64,000 bases of DNA from Nostoc sp. XA010. Lineage in GTDB: Bacteria > Cyanobacteriota > Cyanobacteriia > Cyanobacteriales > Nostocaceae. The notes under the pieces are model-generated. The model saw only the letters and a list, made by a program, of their open reading frames with translations, was not told where the DNA came from and did no database searches. Position numbers and translations under genes: made by a program. The stretch lies in contig NZ_JAIVFX010000002.1 of NCBI RefSeq assembly GCF_020829625.1, positions 372,001 through 436,000 of the forward strand. Reading direction: 5' to 3'. Of this stretch, positions 33,750 through 43,183 are shown piece after piece (within the stretch, counting starts at the first letter, position 1; each line of letters begins with the position of its first letter).

Positions 33750-36275
33750 TTAAAACACGATAATCGCCCACATACTAACTGCTAACCCAATAGCTGCTAG
33801 GTGTTGCGGCATAAGCGTTCGCACTGGTTGCTTGGCAATTTTTTGCGTTAATAACATAGTCATTAACACTGAGAATATTATCGTTGCACCTTGCAAAAAG
33901 GCAATGACAGCCGGATGAGCAACCAATATTGGCAATTGTTCACCACTCAGACCAAGGGTAGCAAAGGTTACGGGTAAAATCCGTCCGCCTTCGCCTAAGC
34001 TCAAACGCAGATAGTGAGCTAAGTTTCCTCCTAACACTAATGGTAGGTAGCTATATGCAAGTTCTACAAACGATCGAGGCTTTCGGTTAAAGTTGAACAC
34101 TTGCAGCAAGCCATAAGCCCCAAAGGTAAAAATCGCTGGGATAATTAACACTAGTAGCGATAATCCCAAGTGCTGCCAAAACTGAGTTAAATCCAGTTGT
34201 AACCCTAGCCAAGATTGTAATTCTGGCAAGCGATGCAGATATATCCCACCCAACAGCAAAAACAATAATGCTACTTCATAGGTGCGGGGTACATGAGTTG
34301 TCCACAGTTCAATTCCAGGGGGACGCAAGTTAAATTCAACGGAACGATGGGGACAGGCTTTCAGGCAAGTCATGCACAGTACGCAATCTCTGTTATCTTC
34401 TAATTGCGCTGGGTGGGAATATAAAGGACATCCATTAGTTTCCATTCCTTCGCCTTTTTGTGGCCCACCTTTATAACACTGATATGTGGTGCAACTGGCA
34501 GAACAAATACCTTGCTGTGCGCGAAGTTCCGTCATTGAGAGTTTGGCAAATAAACCATTCATGCCGCCGATGGGACAGAGATAACGACACCAAAATCTTC
34601 GCTCAAAAAGAGCAGAGAAAATCATCGCCCCAGCCGTAATTAACAGTAGCAAACAAGCGCTGAGGTAGGCAGTATTTTCTAAATGCCAGAGTTCTTCCCA
34701 TAAGAAAATTAGGGTAAATAAACCAAACATGAACCATCCGCCCCATTTCTCAGCTTGCTGTCTTGGCCAACGCTTGAGTTTTCGAGGCCACAGCCATAAA
34801 GATAACTTTTGGGTTATTTCCCCATAAATCATGAAGGGACAAACAGAACACCAGATACGTCCCAAAAAGGGAAAGAGAAATAAGAAGAAAGGCCACCACC
34901 ATGCCCAAAATAGATTTAATACGAAATTGCGATCGCGGGTTTGTGGCCCAATAAATAAGACAGCAACTGCGATCGCAAAAGCCGTTGCAGTAAAACCATA
35001 GTTAATGCGATCGGGCCACCAAGGACTACGTAAAAACCGCCGCAAATCAGGATAGGCATTTAACAGATTTACCCGAAATCGTTTTTTCTTCGCTTCGGCT
35101 GGCCAGAAAATTTCTTCTGTTAATTCATTAGCACCCTCTGCTTGCACGATCGCTCTTTCTACCAGATTTTTTAATTCCTTGAGATTGCCAGGAAAATCAT
35201 AAGACTGGAGACGACGAAAAGCTTCTGGGGTGATGCGCGGTTTCGGAACGCCTCTAGCCCGAATGTAGAGACTAGTATAATATTCAACCTGTGCCTGAAT
35301 ATCAGCTTTCCGCACCCGTAGCGGTGGTACTTTAATAATGTGACCAACACAGCGTTCAATTGTCGGCTGAGTTTTTTCTGAAACAATCAGAATTCTGGCT
35401 TTGCTGGCACGAGGTTCAGGTGCTACTTCTCCTGAACGACTAACGGGGGTATATGTGCCAGTTTTGAGCAACTGCGTCACCGGTGGTAATAATTCTTCAG
35501 GCAATTCTTGGATGTTGTTGAGAACTAAAGTGCCTTCTCCCAACCATTCCAACAATCCTGGTTTACCGCCAGCGCGACCGAATAAGTCTGCACCGCTCGT
35601 TTGCAGAATACCGCAATTTACTTTAATAATTGGTTCTCGCCGTTTTGGAGAACCAAAGTGGATGAGGGCTGCTATATTGTCTTTTTCTAACCCTGGTTCT
35701 CCAAAAATATCCACTGATTTGCGGTCAGCCGTCGCTTCTCGAATTTGCTCGCGCAACCGCACAGCATAGCGACTTGTACCGACAATTCCGCGTTGGGCTT
35801 TGGTAACTAAGTATGGTCGCAAAGCTACAGAACGTTCTTGTTCATAACCAAGTGCAGATGTTGCCTGAGCTAATTCTTGAGCCAATTGACGCGAAAAAGC
35901 CTGAGCAATTTCGGGGTATTGGTTAACTAAAGGACGAAATTTATCACCAGGGACAACCCACAAGTGACATTCGGTTACTGTAGTAATTGTGAATGGAGTT
36001 AATTCATCCAACAGCAATTCTTTGAGTTCAATCACCGCACCGGGGAGGAATCCACAAGCTAAGGCTGGGTTGGTTTCATTGGTGCTATTGCTTTCGAGTT
36101 GACCTTGTACAAGAATATAAAGGGCTTCTGGAGGAGTGCCTTCGCTAACTAAGTCAGTTTCGGCACTCACTACTTGTTCTTCAATTACTTGAGCGATCGC
36201 ATTTAACACCTCAGATGAGAGAATTCCTAAACTTGTCCGTTCTTGTAGCCATATAACCGTTTCTGGAGATGTCAT
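33750..36275 (-). CDS. Fusion: cNMP-binding-like domain + degenerate AAA+ (NtrC-type) + polyferredoxin membrane protein
   Basis: 841 residues. 1-140: CRP-like sensor domain (PEALYILVQGQL, FTITTVTECHLWVVPG). About 163-390: relative of the central AAA+ domain of sigma-54 activators, ending in FPGNLKELKNLVERA. Its Walker A is altered (GEPGLEKDN), Walker B reads GTLVLNNI where GTLFLDEI is usual, and the GAFTGA loop is missing after LFGR. 425-841: membrane helices with NapH/NosR/CcoG-like cysteine motifs (CSVCP 476-480, CRYLCP 563-568, C591/C595/C600, C616 and a ferredoxin set CVLCMTCLKACP 631-642). No DNA-binding helix. It looks like a membrane redox protein with a non-catalytic regulatory head. 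Cyanobacteria lack sigma-54. Confidence 0.85.
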   Translation of the reverse strand: MTSPETVIWLQERTSLGILSSEVLNAIAQVIEEQVVSAETDLVSEGTPPEALYILVQGQLESNSTNETNPALACGFLPGAVIELKELLLDELTPFTITTVTECHLWVVPGDKFRPLVNQYPEIAQAFSRQLAQELAQATSALGYEQERSVALRPYLVTKAQRGIVGTSRYAVRLREQIREATADRKSVDIFGEPGLEKDNIAALIHFGSPKRREPIIKVNCGILQTSGADLFGRAGGKPGLLEWLGEGTLVLNNIQELPEELLPPVTQLLKTGTYTPVSRSGEVAPEPRASKARILIVSEKTQPTIERCVGHIIKVPPLRVRKADIQAQVEYYTSLYIRARGVPKPRITPEAFRRLQSYDFPGNLKELKNLVERAIVQAEGANELTEEIFWPAEAKKKRFRVNLLNAYPDLRRFLRSPWWPDRINYGFTATAFAIAVAVLFIGPQTRDRNFVLNLFWAWWWPFFLFLFPFLGRIWCSVCPFMIYGEITQKLSLWLWPRKLKRWPRQQAEKWGGWFMFGLFTLIFLWEELWHLENTAYLSACLLLLITAGAMIFSALFERRFWCRYLCPIGGMNGLFAKLSMTELRAQQGICSASCTTYQCYKGGPQKGEGMETNGCPLYSHPAQLEDNRDCVLCMTCLKACPHRSVEFNLRPPGIELWTTHVPRTYEVALLFLLLGGIYLHRLPELQSWLGLQLDLTQFWQHLGLSLLVLIIPAIFTFGAYGLLQVFNFNRKPRSFVELAYSYLPLVLGGNLAHYLRLSLGEGGRILPVTFATLGLSGEQLPILVAHPAVIAFLQGATIIFSVLMTMLLTQKIAKQPVRTLMPQHLAAIGLAVSMWAIIVF

Positions 36276-36632
36276 CTTAAGTTCTCCGTGTAGGCTGCTG
36301 TATAAGAAGATTATGACTTGAAAGCCACGTCAAAATATCTCGCTGTGGCGATGCATGACAACTTATATTATGTTCCTCGATATACCTATAATTTTATGTT
36401 GGAGTCAAAAGAGACAAGGGAGCAGGGGGGAGGATTAGACGGAGTTTGTACTCCGACCAATCGAGAACGTCCTTTATGACGGGGCTTGATACCCATGTTC
36501 CGCTCCGCTTCACGGCAACTCTTCTCTGCCAGAGGCTGCGCGAACGGGGCAGGGATTGCTCCCCCAGCAAGAACTGCCCCTCCGCCTCTTTGGTCATCCG
36601 CCGCCACTGCCTCAGTAAAGTTGTGAGTAATA
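36276..36632. other. GC-rich structured block of unknown nature
   Basis: Between the fusion gene and the aquaporin gene. From about 36420 to 36615 the DNA is clearly more GC-rich than its surroundings and is full of short stems: GGAGTTTGTACTCC (about 36445), CTCTGCCAGAG (36524-36534) and GGGGCAG/CTGCCCC (36546-36580). Overlapping frames exist on both strands but none looks like a known protein. It could be a structured RNA or the end of a lost mobile element. Confidence 0.4.
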
Positions 36633-37331
36633 TTAAATGTCTGGTTCTTGCAGCCATCGGGCGACCATACCCGCCAAAACTCCGCCTAAAATTGGAAACA
36701 CGATGAAAATCCAAAGGTCAGCCAATGCCCAATCTTGAGTAAAGATAGCTGTGGCTAGCGATCGCACCGGATTGACGCTAGCATTTGTCACCGGAATCAG
36801 GATAAGATGCACCAACGTAAGCCCTAAACCTATGGGAATGGGTGCAGACTGCTTGAAGGCGGGAGAAGATGTGACGCTCAAGATCAGCAGCACAAAGCCA
36901 CAGGTAACAATGAATTCGGCTAATGCACAAGCCCACCAGCTATAGTTACCAGGGGAGTGAATTCCTACTCCATTAGAACCAAAGTCGGCTGTTGTAAACC
37001 CAGGCTTGCCCATGCAAATCAAAAACAGGATAGTAGTCCCCCAAATTCCGCCGAGAACCTGACTTCCTATATATGGTAAAACGTCTCGCAGAGAAAATTG
37101 CTTGGCTACCCAAAAACCAATTGTGACTGCGGGGTTGATGTGACATCCACTTATAGAACCAAAAGTATAGGCAGCAGTCAACAAACCTAAGCCAAAAGCG
37201 ATCGCCACCCCAGTAACTCCAACCCAAGGTACTGTACCAGAAATAACCGCAGTACCCACGCCCATCAGAACTAACCAAGCTGTACCTAGAGCTTCTGCAA
37301 AACATCGTTTGGCTAACGAGTAACGATTCAT
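36633..37331 (-). CDS. aqpZ: Aquaporin (MIP family)
   Basis: 232 residues, six hydrophobic helices and two half-helices. The first pore motif is normal (GCHINPAVTIGFW). The second reads ASVNPVRSLATA, that is NPV in place of NPA, with the selectivity-filter Arg retained. Family members pass water, and some pass glycerol or gases. ATG at 37331. The gene is read toward the GC-rich block. Confidence 0.9.
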   Translation of the reverse strand: MNRYSLAKRCFAEALGTAWLVLMGVGTAVISGTVPWVGVTGVAIAFGLGLLTAAYTFGSISGCHINPAVTIGFWVAKQFSLRDVLPYIGSQVLGGIWGTTILFLICMGKPGFTTADFGSNGVGIHSPGNYSWWACALAEFIVTCGFVLLILSVTSSPAFKQSAPIPIGLGLTLVHLILIPVTNASVNPVRSLATAIFTQDWALADLWIFIVFPILGGVLAGMVARWLQEPDI

Positions 37332-37567
37332 GAGAGATGCTATAACTGGCTATACATGATTCATACTTGTATAGATTAGCCGAATAACACTAAGATAAAT
37401 ACTCGCTTCTTGATTATTAAGTATAAAACGTAACGATATACTGTTGGTTGCCTGATTGAAAAACTTGAGCAGAAATATAAGTTTATCCAATTGAAAACTG
37501 CTGTAACTTGTCATGAGTCATGTGCAGCTATTGCATATTAATATTGGGGAATTGATCGGGAGAATTT
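37332..37567. promoter_or_regulatory. Divergent promoter region, aquaporin / transaldolase
   Basis: 236 AT-rich bases between divergent starts. GGGAGA six bases before 37568 serves the transaldolase. No operator recognised. Confidence 0.4.
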
Positions 37568-38203
37568 ATGGCACTATATCTAGACTCAGCGATCGCATCT
37601 GAAGCTGAAGTTGTTAAGCTTTGGGGATGGGTGAAAGGCATTACAACAAATCCTACGCTGTTGTCTCAAAGCGATACGCCACCAGAAACCACGCTCAAAA
37701 AATTGGTTGCCTTGACGAATGGCCCCTTGTACTATCAACTTGTGGCATCTGATAAAGCTCTTATGCTAGCTGAAGGTAGAAAAGCTTTCGAGATTATTGG
37801 TTCACAAACAATTTTGAAGATTCCCGCAACACCGTTAGGTTTTGAAGTGGTGGCGAGTCTATCACCAGAAATTACCTGTTCGGTGACAGCAATTTACAGT
37901 GCAGCACAGGCAGCAGTAGCACGAGAAGCAGGAGCTAAAATTGCCATAGCTTATGTAAATCGAGCTACACGGTTGTTAGGTGATGGTATTGCTTTGGTGC
38001 GAGATATGGCTAGCGTACTCAAAGGCAGTGATACGGAAATCTTGGCAGCTAGTATCAAATCTCCAGAAGAAGCAGCTGCTTCATTGCAAGCCGGGGCAGA
38101 TCATTTGACTTTACCATTGGCAATGTTGCAGGCGATCGCAACTCACGAATTCTCACAGAAAACTGTTGAAGAATTCGCTAAAGGAGGCATCGGCTTAAAA
38201 TAA
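37568..38203 (+). CDS. Transaldolase / fructose-6-phosphate aldolase family protein
   Basis: 211 residues, the short form of the transaldolase family (TalC/FSA type). The Schiff-base lysine is in the strand TILKIPAT. Other marks: YLDSA at the N-terminus, GWVKGITTNPTLL, and SVTAIYSAAQA. Predicted (beta/alpha)8 barrel, cytoplasmic. It could act in the pentose phosphate pathway or as a C3-cleaving aldolase; size favours the latter. Confidence 0.85.
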   Translation: MALYLDSAIASEAEVVKLWGWVKGITTNPTLLSQSDTPPETTLKKLVALTNGPLYYQLVASDKALMLAEGRKAFEIIGSQTILKIPATPLGFEVVASLSPEITCSVTAIYSAAQAAVAREAGAKIAIAYVNRATRLLGDGIALVRDMASVLKGSDTEILAASIKSPEEAAASLQAGADHLTLPLAMLQAIATHEFSQKTVEEFAKGGIGLK

Positions 38204-38252
38204 TTCGTAATGACGTTCGCAGACTCGCTACCGCTACGCTAACGTAATTAAA

Positions 38253-38345
38253 ATGAGTTTGTCAGATATCCCTAATCTTTGGGTTCCCTTAGCACTTTTA
38301 GGTTTAATTATTGTCGCTGCTGTATTTTTTAGCCGTAGCAGTTGA
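38253..38345 (+). CDS. Possible 30-residue single-pass membrane peptide
   Basis: ATG to TGA gives MSLSDIPNLWVPLALLGLII plus VAAVFFSRSS, one clean transmembrane helix with short ends. Size and layout recall small photosystem or cytochrome subunits, though I cannot match it to PsbX, PsbM, PetN, Psb30 or PsaM. There is no ribosome site, so it may be chance. Confidence 0.35.
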   Translation: MSLSDIPNLWVPLALLGLIIVAAVFFSRSS

Positions 38346-38382
38346 TATTTAACTATTACAGTGGAGATGGAGGTTCAGTTCT

Positions 38383-38634
38383 ATGTTTGCTGTTGTCACA
38401 CCCGATACAATCCATTTGCCCCCAGGCGCAGTAGTACGCCTACCCGGAAGTTGGCAAGACTATCAAGCACTGAATAGATTGCAAGGCGATCGCTACACTG
38501 TTGAAACCAGTAGCCGTTATTTTCCCAACATCAATGTGTCAGAGGTAGTCACAGAGTCTTTGAAAATTGCCTACCAGCGTAATACTAGCGCTGCTATTCG
38601 GGAATTACGGCGGAAATTGGCAAGTGAGAATTAA
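38383..38634 (+). pseudogene. Uma2-family protein with the catalytic middle deleted
   Basis: 83 codons. The first 36 residues (LPPGAVVRLPGSWQDYQALN) resemble the N-terminus of Uma2 proteins, and the last 40 (RYFPNINVSEVVTES, RNTSAAIRELRRKL) resemble their C-terminus. The roughly 100 residues between, which hold the PD-(D/E)XK nuclease core, are absent with the frame preserved. GGAGG stands nine bases before the ATG, so it could still be translated, for example as the upstream partner of xisI. Confidence 0.55.
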
Positions 38635-38669
38635 ATATTTTGCGATCGCTTTCAGGAGGTGATTGTCGA

Positions 38670-39005
38670 ATGGAGAGAATAGAACAGTATCGCCAAAGCA
38701 TCCGCCAAATATTAATGTCTCACGCTACTTTTGAGAGTGGCAATTCAGACATTGAGTCTCAGCTTGTGTTTGATACAGAACATGACCACTACCACCTTTT
38801 AGAAGTTGGCTGGGAGGGACTTAAGCGAGTTTACAACTGTATCATCAATTTGGATATTAAGGATGGGAAAATTTGGATTCAGCGCAATATGACTGATGTA
38901 GATATTGCGCGAGAATTAGTAGAAATTGGTGTGCCTAAAGAGGATATTGTTCTGGGTTTACATCCGCCGTATAAGCGTCCGTATACAGGATATGGAGTAG
39001 CTTAA
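38670..39005 (+). CDS. xisI: XisI family protein
   Basis: 111 residues from ATG 38670, which has AGGAGGT nine bases upstream; the frame runs back to a TTG at 38640. XisI was named as a factor needed for excision of the fdxN DNA element in Anabaena heterocysts. Family marks: YRQSIRQIL, DHYHLLEVGW, DIKDGKIWIQRN, GVPKEDIVLG, HPPYKRPYTGY. It normally pairs with XisH; here the preceding gene is a shortened Uma2-like frame, so the partner is missing or replaced. Confidence 0.9.
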   Translation: MERIEQYRQSIRQILMSHATFESGNSDIESQLVFDTEHDHYHLLEVGWEGLKRVYNCIINLDIKDGKIWIQRNMTDVDIARELVEIGVPKEDIVLGLHPPYKRPYTGYGVA

Positions 39006-39130
39006 GGGAAAGCAACCATAGCATGTCAAGGATCACCGCGCAGACAATCTTCATCAACCACCCCTACTTGATACGATAAAGTACAGAGTGTCACAACTGA
39101 CTTTCAAGTAAATAAAAAAGGAATACGTAC

Positions 39131-39706
39131 ATGGGAAAAGGGAGGTTAGAAGCATTCAGCGATGGGGTGATTGCGATCATCATCACTATTATGGTGCTGG
39201 AAATAAAAGTGCCGCATGGGTTCGATTTAGCTGCGCTGCGTCCCCTGATTCCAGTGTTTCTCAGCTACGTGCTGAGTTTTATCTTTCTTGGCATCTACTG
39301 GAACAATCACCATCATCTCCTACAAGCAGTTCGACACGTTAATGGGCGTATCCTTTGGGCGAATCTGCATTTGCTGTTTTGGTTGTCGCTAATCCCCTTC
39401 GTCACTGGCTGGATGGGCGAGAATAACTTTGCCGCTATGCCAGTAGCACTTTATGGTGTGGTGTTGTTGTTGTCTGCATTAGCTTACTTCATCCTTACCC
39501 GCACCCTCATTTCTCATCATGGCAGCGATTCGACATTAGCGATCGCACTGGGCCGAGATTTCAAGGGAAAAATATCGGTGGTGTTGTATGCAGTGGCAAT
39601 TCCACTTGCCTTTGTAAACTCATGGCTTGCCTGTGTACTATATGTTGTGGTTGCAGTTATGTGGCTCATCCCTGACCGTCGCATTGAAAATACTCTCACT
39701 CTCTGA
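39131..39706 (+). CDS. TMEM175 family (DUF1211) potassium channel-like protein
   Basis: 191 residues, six membrane helices. The N-terminal RLEAFSDGVIAIIITIMVLE contains the RxxxFSD signature of prokaryotic TMEM175 channels, which conduct potassium ions as tetramers. A second conserved feature is the YWNNHHHLLQAV loop. No neighbour suggests a specific role. The stop is 20 bases from a 21-bp minisatellite. Confidence 0.85.
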   Translation: MGKGRLEAFSDGVIAIIITIMVLEIKVPHGFDLAALRPLIPVFLSYVLSFIFLGIYWNNHHHLLQAVRHVNGRILWANLHLLFWLSLIPFVTGWMGENNFAAMPVALYGVVLLLSALAYFILTRTLISHHGSDSTLAIALGRDFKGKISVVLYAVAIPLAFVNSWLACVLYVVVAVMWLIPDRRIENTLTL

Positions 39707-39726
39707 ACCTATTTGTTCAATATGCA

Positions 39727-39887
39727 ATTGTTTTGTCTGACAATGGGATTGTTTCGGCTGACAATGCCATTGTTTTGTCTGACAATAGGATTATTTCGGC
39801 TGAAATGGGATTGTTTTGCCTGACAATGGGATTATTTCGGCTGACAATGCCATTGTTTTGTCTGACAATGCCATTGTTTCGACTAGC
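39727..39887. repeat. 21-bp minisatellite B (ATTGTTTTGTCTGACAATGGG), about eight units
   Basis: Eight 21-bp units (one has 20), alternating between a TTTTGTCTGACAATG form and a TTTCGGCTGACAATG form, so there is also a 42-bp higher-order period. Junctions form ACAATGCCATTGT hairpins. It lies between the TMEM175 gene and the MFS gene 3' ends (39707-40023, otherwise empty). Confidence 0.9.
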
Positions 39888-40023
39888 AAAAACAAAGCTA
39901 CCCTTTCTTTTCCCTTACCCCATCTAAAAACCTCTTCCAATCACACAGAGATATCTAAATAAAATGGGATAAAGTTTTTTGTATTTTATGCAAATGAGAA
40001 CTGCCATAATCTGATGAGCAATA

Positions 40024-41226
40024 TTAAACTTCTTTCACACAAGTGCAATACCTAAACACAAAAAATATCAGAACTGCAAAACCAGTCGCCGCATAAAATA
40101 CGCTATTAATTCCGCCAAAACCAAAGGCATAGCCCATTAACAACGGCCCTAATGTTTGTCCTAATCCATAGAATGTCCCGTTTACCGATATAATCGTCGC
40201 TAAATATTCTTTTGGTGCTAAATCTGCTAAAAGTGTTTGGATAGTAGGAAAACCAATACCAAGCCCAATACCAAAAATTGTACTAGGGATTAATAATAAC
40301 CAGATATTTGACACAAAGGGAACTATTAACATAGCTAAAGCATAAAAAACATAAGATGCACTAATTAAACTTGTGCCACTAAATCTTCTACCTAATCTAC
40401 CTAATTGAGAAGCTGTGATGGTAATTGCTATAGAAACACTAGAAAGTAGCAATCCAATAATGGTAGGCGGTGCTTTAAAAGTATCGTTAATTAACTGTGG
40501 TAAATAGGTAACGTAAGCGCCATAAAGAAAAACAAAGTTAGCAGCACTGGCAATAAAAAGTCCAAATAGCTGACGATTTTTCAGAACTTTTACGGCATTG
40601 CTTAAATACTGTTGGAGATTGCGTTCGCCTTTTGGTTCTGGATTCTTGAGTGCAAACAACACCACTAATCCAAGAGGAATCGCTAATATGGGCAGCATGA
40701 AAGGATAATACCAGCCCATTGTTGCTAATACGCCACCGATTATTGGATAACTTGATGTGCCAACGCTGCTGATACTTGCATTGTAACCCATTGCAGTAAT
40801 TCGTCTGTCTCCTGTGTATAAATCGCCGATTAAGGTGATGCTCAAAGAAAGCAAAGAAGCAGCACCAATCCCTTGCAGCAAACGCAACCATAGCAATAAA
40901 TTAAAATCGCGGGCAAAGGCGCAGGCTGTACCAGCTATGCCAAATAAAAACAGTGAAGGAACAATGATTCTCTTTCTGCCCCATCTATCGGCAAGGATAC
41001 CAATAATTGGCCCTAAAATCAGAGATGGTAATGTAAATGCTGTAATCAATAAACCCAAATTTTTCGGGTTGATATTTAATTCTTTAGCTAACTTGGGAAA
41101 AGCCGGAGTCACGCTAGAAACTCCGATAACAGCAATCAATGCAACTGCACAAATAATCTGAAAATTTAGCTCTAGATAAATTGGTTTCTGTCGTTGAAAT
41201 TGGCTGTTATCTTCTGGTGAATTCAT
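40024..41226 (-). CDS. MFS transporter
   Basis: 400 residues from ATG 41226 (a longer frame to 41265 crosses a hairpin and uses a non-ATG start). Twelve hydrophobic helices. The loop 2-3 motif GILADRWGRKRIIVP is standard for the major facilitator superfamily, and motif C-like glycines (SSYPIIGGVLATMGW) point to a drug/H+ antiporter. Substrate is not evident. It lies 95 bases downstream of rubrerythrin on the same strand, separated by a hairpin. Confidence 0.88.
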   Translation of the reverse strand: MNSPEDNSQFQRQKPIYLELNFQIICAVALIAVIGVSSVTPAFPKLAKELNINPKNLGLLITAFTLPSLILGPIIGILADRWGRKRIIVPSLFLFGIAGTACAFARDFNLLLWLRLLQGIGAASLLSLSITLIGDLYTGDRRITAMGYNASISSVGTSSYPIIGGVLATMGWYYPFMLPILAIPLGLVVLFALKNPEPKGERNLQQYLSNAVKVLKNRQLFGLFIASAANFVFLYGAYVTYLPQLINDTFKAPPTIIGLLLSSVSIAITITASQLGRLGRRFSGTSLISASYVFYALAMLIVPFVSNIWLLLIPSTIFGIGLGIGFPTIQTLLADLAPKEYLATIISVNGTFYGLGQTLGPLLMGYAFGFGGINSVFYAATGFAVLIFFVFRYCTCVKEV

Positions 41227-41253
41227 GATTTTACCCTGTGTATAATAATCAAG

Positions 41254-41285
41254 AACGCGAAGCATGTCTTAAGACGCTTCGCGTT
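41254..41285. repeat. Hairpin between rubrerythrin and the MFS gene
   Basis: Perfect 10-bp stem AACGCGAAGC/GCTTCGCGTT around an inner GTCTTAAGAC palindrome. On the minus strand it could attenuate or stop transcription leaving rubrerythrin 28 bases before the MFS start. It is also a GCTTCGCG-type dispersed palindrome. Confidence 0.6.
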
Positions 41286-41320
41286 TATCTACAAAAAAGA
41301 GTGCCTAATTGATTGTCGTC

Positions 41321-42034
41321 TTAAGCTGCAACTTTTTCCTCAAATGGTTTAAAGGTTTTTTTGCTAGCACCACAAATAGGACATTCCCAGTCATCGGGAA
41401 TTTCTTCAAAAGGTGTACCAGGTGCAATTCCCGAATCAGGATCGCCAGCAACGGGATCGTAAATCATGCTGCATTGTCTACAAATCCATTTCCGAGTTTT
41501 AGGATCTTCACCTGCAACTCTGGTTGCTGTTTGTCCTCCATTCAATACTTCTAAGGCTTCAGTGTAGCGATCAGCGTGGTAATTTTCGATAAATTTTAAC
41601 AAGCCAAAACGGTGTGCAGCTTCCCGAAACGTGTTGGCATGATCGGTAGATTCTTTAACTTGTTTGAGAAATTCTTCAGCCGCAGGATTGTCGCAATCGC
41701 GTTGAGCATCTGCGGCAAACTCTGGATACATTGTGGTATATTCGTAAGTCTCACCTTCAATAGCCAAAGATAAACAGCGAGATACAATTTCGCGCTTTTG
41801 TTCATCAGTTAAAGTAGCCGAATTTTCTACCACAAGTTCTGGATGCAGCAACTTAAAATGTGCAAAAGCGTGTTCGGTTTCTTGTTCTGCTGTTTCTTTA
41901 AAAAGTTTCGCCAAATCTGTAAACCCAAGTTGACGCGCCACATCCGCAAAAAACAGATACTTGCGATTTGCCATCGATTCACCACCGAAAGCAGCTTCTA
42001 AGTTTTTGAGTGTAGTAAAGTTGGACAAATCCAT
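41321..42034 (-). CDS. rbr: Rubrerythrin
   Basis: 237 residues. The N-terminal four-helix part has diiron-binding glutamates ([37 protein letters not shown]) and the C-terminal part is a rubredoxin with CRQC and CPICG. Rubrerythrins reduce hydrogen peroxide. A homologue in Anabaena protects nitrogenase in heterocysts. ATG at 42034. Possibly co-transcribed with the MFS gene. Confidence 0.93.
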   Translation of the reverse strand: MDLSNFTTLKNLEAAFGGESMANRKYLFFADVARQLGFTDLAKLFKETAEQETEHAFAHFKLLHPELVVENSATLTDEQKREIVSRCLSLAIEGETYEYTTMYPEFAADAQRDCDNPAAEEFLKQVKESTDHANTFREAAHRFGLLKFIENYHADRYTEALEVLNGGQTATRVAGEDPKTRKWICRQCSMIYDPVAGDPDSGIAPGTPFEEIPDDWECPICGASKKTFKPFEEKVAA

Positions 42035-42315
42035 AATTTGTGAATGACAGTGAAGTGATATTTAGTACGAAAACACAGCCTCTACAACTGGATACACAAG
42101 GCATTATTTGTATAAGTTATAAATGGCGTATACAAACTTCTTTAGCCCATATTTAGCAATCCGTTTTGTTAGCTGCTCTTGGACAATTATATTCCAGTAA
42201 AAAGCTCGAATGAATGGAAGAACAGTCTAATTTTTGGCTACCCTGACAAGACTAGTAATGCCCACGTTACTGTCTGAAGTTTAATATCGCATTCATAAGG
42301 AAAGCTTTGATCGTC

Positions 42316-43055
<740 letters not shown>

Positions 43056-43183
43056 AGATTAATCTGGTTTTATTTTGGTTCACCAAAGTGATTATCTGCT
43101 ATTAACATACTTTAGCAAGGTTAAATTTAGCGATCGCAGCCATTGGTCATTTTCCTGATCTCCCTGATCCCCACTCCCCTTAA

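Noticed and set aside
33750..36275. Sigma-54-dependent transcription activator
   Set aside because: No GAFTGA loop, Walker B acids replaced, no DNA-binding domain, and cyanobacteria have no RpoN.
36394..36714. Frames of 73-106 codons in the GC-rich block
   Set aside because: Three overlapping frames on both strands, none with a recognisable domain; one overlaps the aquaporin 3' end. Kept only as a structured block.
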